A stretch of DNA of 64,000 nt, taken from Paraburkholderia fynbosensis (GTDB lineage Bacteria; Pseudomonadota; Gammaproteobacteria; Burkholderiales; Burkholderiaceae). The notes under the pieces were generated by a model that was given only the letters and a program-made list of their open reading frames with translations, was not told where the DNA came from and did no database searches. This document shows, in pieces, positions 62,455-64,000 of the stretch. Every line of letters starts with the position of its first letter. Position 1 is the stretch's first letter. Both the position numbers and the translations under genes were made by a program. The stretch lies in the NCBI RefSeq assembly GCF_902859935.1, contig NZ_CADIKI010000022.1, positions 99,195-163,194 on the forward strand, given 5' to 3'.

Positions 62455-63830
62455 TGGGGGAGTTGGCGAATGATTCGATGCCGGGTCTGGTGCGGGATCC
62501 GGCGTGGAATTCGGCGTGTGGGGCGATGCCGGGGACGGCGACCAGCTTTGATGTAGCCGGAGGGTCCTGCTTCACGTCGCACAGAATTGTGGCTCGAATT
62601 ACGCCCTGGATTGCGCTCGCCGCACGGAATGTGTCCGCATCTCATGTCATCGAGGCGGCCTCGCCGTGCGAGATGCCATGCGCAGCGCCGCATTATTCTC
62701 CTTTCGGGACAAATCCGCCGCGATTGCGTTCTCGCCTTCGCGGTCTGCTTTGTCTGAGCCTACTCGCCGCATCATCCGTGTTCGGCGCGCCCGTCGAATT
62801 CGCCGCGGTCACGGCCGACCATCCGGTTTCCTTGCCGCAGGACAGCGGCGCTCACCCCGCTTTTCGCACCGAGTGGTGGTACGCGACGGGTTGGCTCACC
62901 ACGCCCGACAATCAGCCGCTTGGTTTTCAGATCACGTTTTTCCGCTCGGCGACGGATCACGACGCCACCGATCCGAGTACTTTCGCGCCGTCGCAGTTGA
63001 TCATTGCGCATGCCGCGTTAAGCGATCCAGTACTTGGCCACCTGGCGCATGATCAGCGCATCGCGCGTCAAGGCTTTGGACTCGCCTATGCGCAACCGGC
63101 CAATACCAACGTCAAGCTCGATGCATGGAAAATCGTTCGCACTACGGAGGGCCGCTACGACGTCACCGCCGACGCTAACGGATTCTCGCTGCATCTCACA
63201 CTGACGCCGACGCAAGCTCCATTTATCCACGGTGATCGCGGATATTCGCGCAAAGGTCCACGACCGGAACAGGCGAGCTATTACTACAGTGAGCCGCAAC
63301 TTCGCGTGACGGGCAGCGTAGTGCGTCCGAATGGGTCGGCGAGTTCGTCGCGCGGGAATACCGCCGTGACGGGCGTGGCGTGGCTGGATCACGAATGGTC
63401 GAGTACGCTACTTGACGCCAACGCCGTCGGATGGGATTGGCTGGGGGCGAACCTCGCTGATGGCTCGGCCCTGATGGCATTCAGGATACGCAGTCGCAAT
63501 GGGCACGCGATATGGGCGCATGCGGCCCTTCGTGACCCTGCTGGCCGGATGACCACGTTCGGCCCTGACCAGGTCGAATTCACACCGGTTCGCACCTGGC
63601 GCTCTCCGCGCACGAACACGCTGTATCCCGTTTCGATGGCCGTCAGGACAGGGACGCTGAGGTGGCGACTGGATCCGCTGATGGACGATCAGGAGCTCGA
63701 TTCGCGGCAGTCAACGGGCGCGGTGTACTGGGAAGGGGCGGTGAAGGTGAGTCGCGAAGGTGACGGGACGGGACGGGGCTATCTCGAGCTGACCGGTTAC
63801 GCGGATGCGCTGCGGATCGGGAAGCGCTGA
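62454..63830 (+). CDS. AttH-like secreted lipocalin-fold protein (CrtC-like)
   Basis: A 458-residue protein whose last about 350 residues form an AttH/CrtC-type double-lipocalin domain: HPAFRTEWWYATGWLTTPDNQPLGFQITFFRS, then ASYYYSEPQLRVTGSV and AWLDHEWSS (conserved His-Glu-Trp). It probably binds or modifies a lipid-like substrate handled by the ABC transporter genes before it. The ATG at 62454 overlaps the permease stop and has a near-perfect AAGGAGG seven bases upstream. However, a signal-like segment (RLRGLLCLSLLAASSVFGA) appears only about 95 residues later, so translation from an ATG at 62673 is an alternative. Confidence 0.8.
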   Translation: MGELANDSMPGLVRDPAWNSACGAMPGTATSFDVAGGSCFTSHRIVARITPWIALAARNVSASHVIEAASPCEMPCAAPHYSPFGTNPPRLRSRLRGLLCLSLLAASSVFGAPVEFAAVTADHPVSLPQDSGAHPAFRTEWWYATGWLTTPDNQPLGFQITFFRSATDHDATDPSTFAPSQLIIAHAALSDPVLGHLAHDQRIARQGFGLAYAQPANTNVKLDAWKIVRTTEGRYDVTADANGFSLHLTLTPTQAPFIHGDRGYSRKGPRPEQASYYYSEPQLRVTGSVVRPNGSASSSRGNTAVTGVAWLDHEWSSTLLDANAVGWDWLGANLADGSALMAFRIRSRNGHAIWAHAALRDPAGRMTTFGPDQVEFTPVRTWRSPRTNTLYPVSMAVRTGTLRWRLDPLMDDQELDSRQSTGAVYWEGAVKVSREGDGTGRGYLELTGYADALRIGKR

Positions 63831-63922
63831 GGGGCTGAGGTGCCGCTCCGGAGCAACGCGCGAAGCGCCTGCCCGGGCCGTTTTCCTCCATTCCGTACGG
63901 TGCCCTGCCGCGCCGTAAACGC

Positions 63923-63953
63923 AGAAACCCCACCTTGTCGGGGTGGGGTTTCT
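63923..63953 (-). terminator. terminator of the rRNA operon
   Basis: Arms AGAAACCCCACC and GGTGGGGTTTCT (12 bp) with a short loop stand 14 bases beyond the 5S 3' end on the minus strand. The position and strong stem fit termination of an rrn operon. The stem also points toward the end of the AttH-like gene, so it may act bidirectionally. Confidence 0.85.
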
Positions 63954-63966
63954 GTTGCTGCTGGGG

Positions 63967-64000
63967 AGCCTGACGATTACCTACTTTCACACGGGCAATC
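63967..64000 (-). rRNA. rrf: 5S ribosomal RNA, 3' end (partial)
   Basis: The minus strand reads GATTGCCCGTGTGAAAGTAG followed by GTAATCGTCAGGC. This is the 3' part of a Burkholderia-type 5S rRNA, ending in the strand that pairs with the 5' GCCTGAC. The gene runs off the window, so an rrn operon continues to the right on the minus strand. Confidence 0.93.

Noticed and set aside
1..64000. CRISPR array, insertion sequence, integrase or attachment site
   Set aside because: No regularly spaced repeats, transposase or integrase frames, or paired terminal repeats were seen anywhere in the window.

Overview
The window is high-GC DNA that looks like a Burkholderiaceae chromosome, probably Paraburkholderia or a close relative. 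The reasons are the gene content (a WcbPQRST-type capsule lipid module, cyoABCD, an AttEFGH-like transporter, an IclR regulator, XRE-cupin regulators and GG-leader small proteins) and a partial 5S rRNA at the right edge whose 3' end has the form I remember for Burkholderia. No genome comparison could be run, so the genus is an inference.

Region 1 (0-4.6 kb) holds stand-alone genes: an IclR regulator, a secreted BON-domain protein, and an XRE-cupin regulator divergent from a two-component flavin monooxygenase pair (DmoA/NtaA-like oxygenase plus HpaC/RutF-like flavin reductase). Region 2 (4.7-12.6 kb, minus strand) is a six-gene acyl-transfer cluster, read from right to left: FkbH-like HAD protein, acyl carrier protein, MBOAT acyltransferase, SGNH (DltD/AlgX-like) protein, GT87-type polytopic glycosyltransferase, and a double-hotdog/ketoreductase fusion. 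It has the logic of the Dlt system, but an FkbH-type loader stands where DltA would be. A PRPP synthetase gene, apparently a second copy, lies just upstream. Region 3 (13.7-16 kb) is small genes: a HAD phosphatase, a GG-leader cysteine- and proline-rich peptide, and an AhpD/CMD-family protein.

Region 4 (16.0-50.95 kb, all minus strand) is one large ABC-transporter-dependent capsule locus. Transcription starts at the right end with a lipid module: an SDR, an LtaS-like membrane sulfatase-fold enzyme, a 2,552-residue reducing PKS/FAS, an LpxC-like deacetylase and an alpha-oxoamine synthase. These correspond to Burkholderia pseudomallei wcbPQRST and, in part, rhizobial rkpAGHI. Then come the export genes kpsD/wza-like, kpsM, kpsT and kpsE. 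Next is a sugar module of lower GC: a WecC-like dehydrogenase, a coiled-coil protein with 35-residue repeats, two BNR_4 beta-propeller proteins, a triple-glycosyltransferase protein, Ugd, four more glycosyltransferases, a polysaccharide deacetylase-like protein, an unknown protein and a membrane GNAT. No kpsC or kpsS is seen, so the lipid anchor or primer may differ from the poly-Kdo type.

Region 5 (51-64 kb) has two small uncertain genes, the cyoABCD ubiquinol oxidase operon with a clear terminator, an isolated nuoM-like gene, a plus-strand ABC ATPase/FtsX permease/AttH-like lipocalin operon, and the 3' end of a 5S rRNA with its terminator, marking the tail of an rrn operon that continues outside the window.

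The two most interesting systems are the FkbH-ACP-MBOAT-SGNH cluster (4.7-12.6 kb) and the capsule lipid module with its LpxC paralogue (38.7-51 kb).
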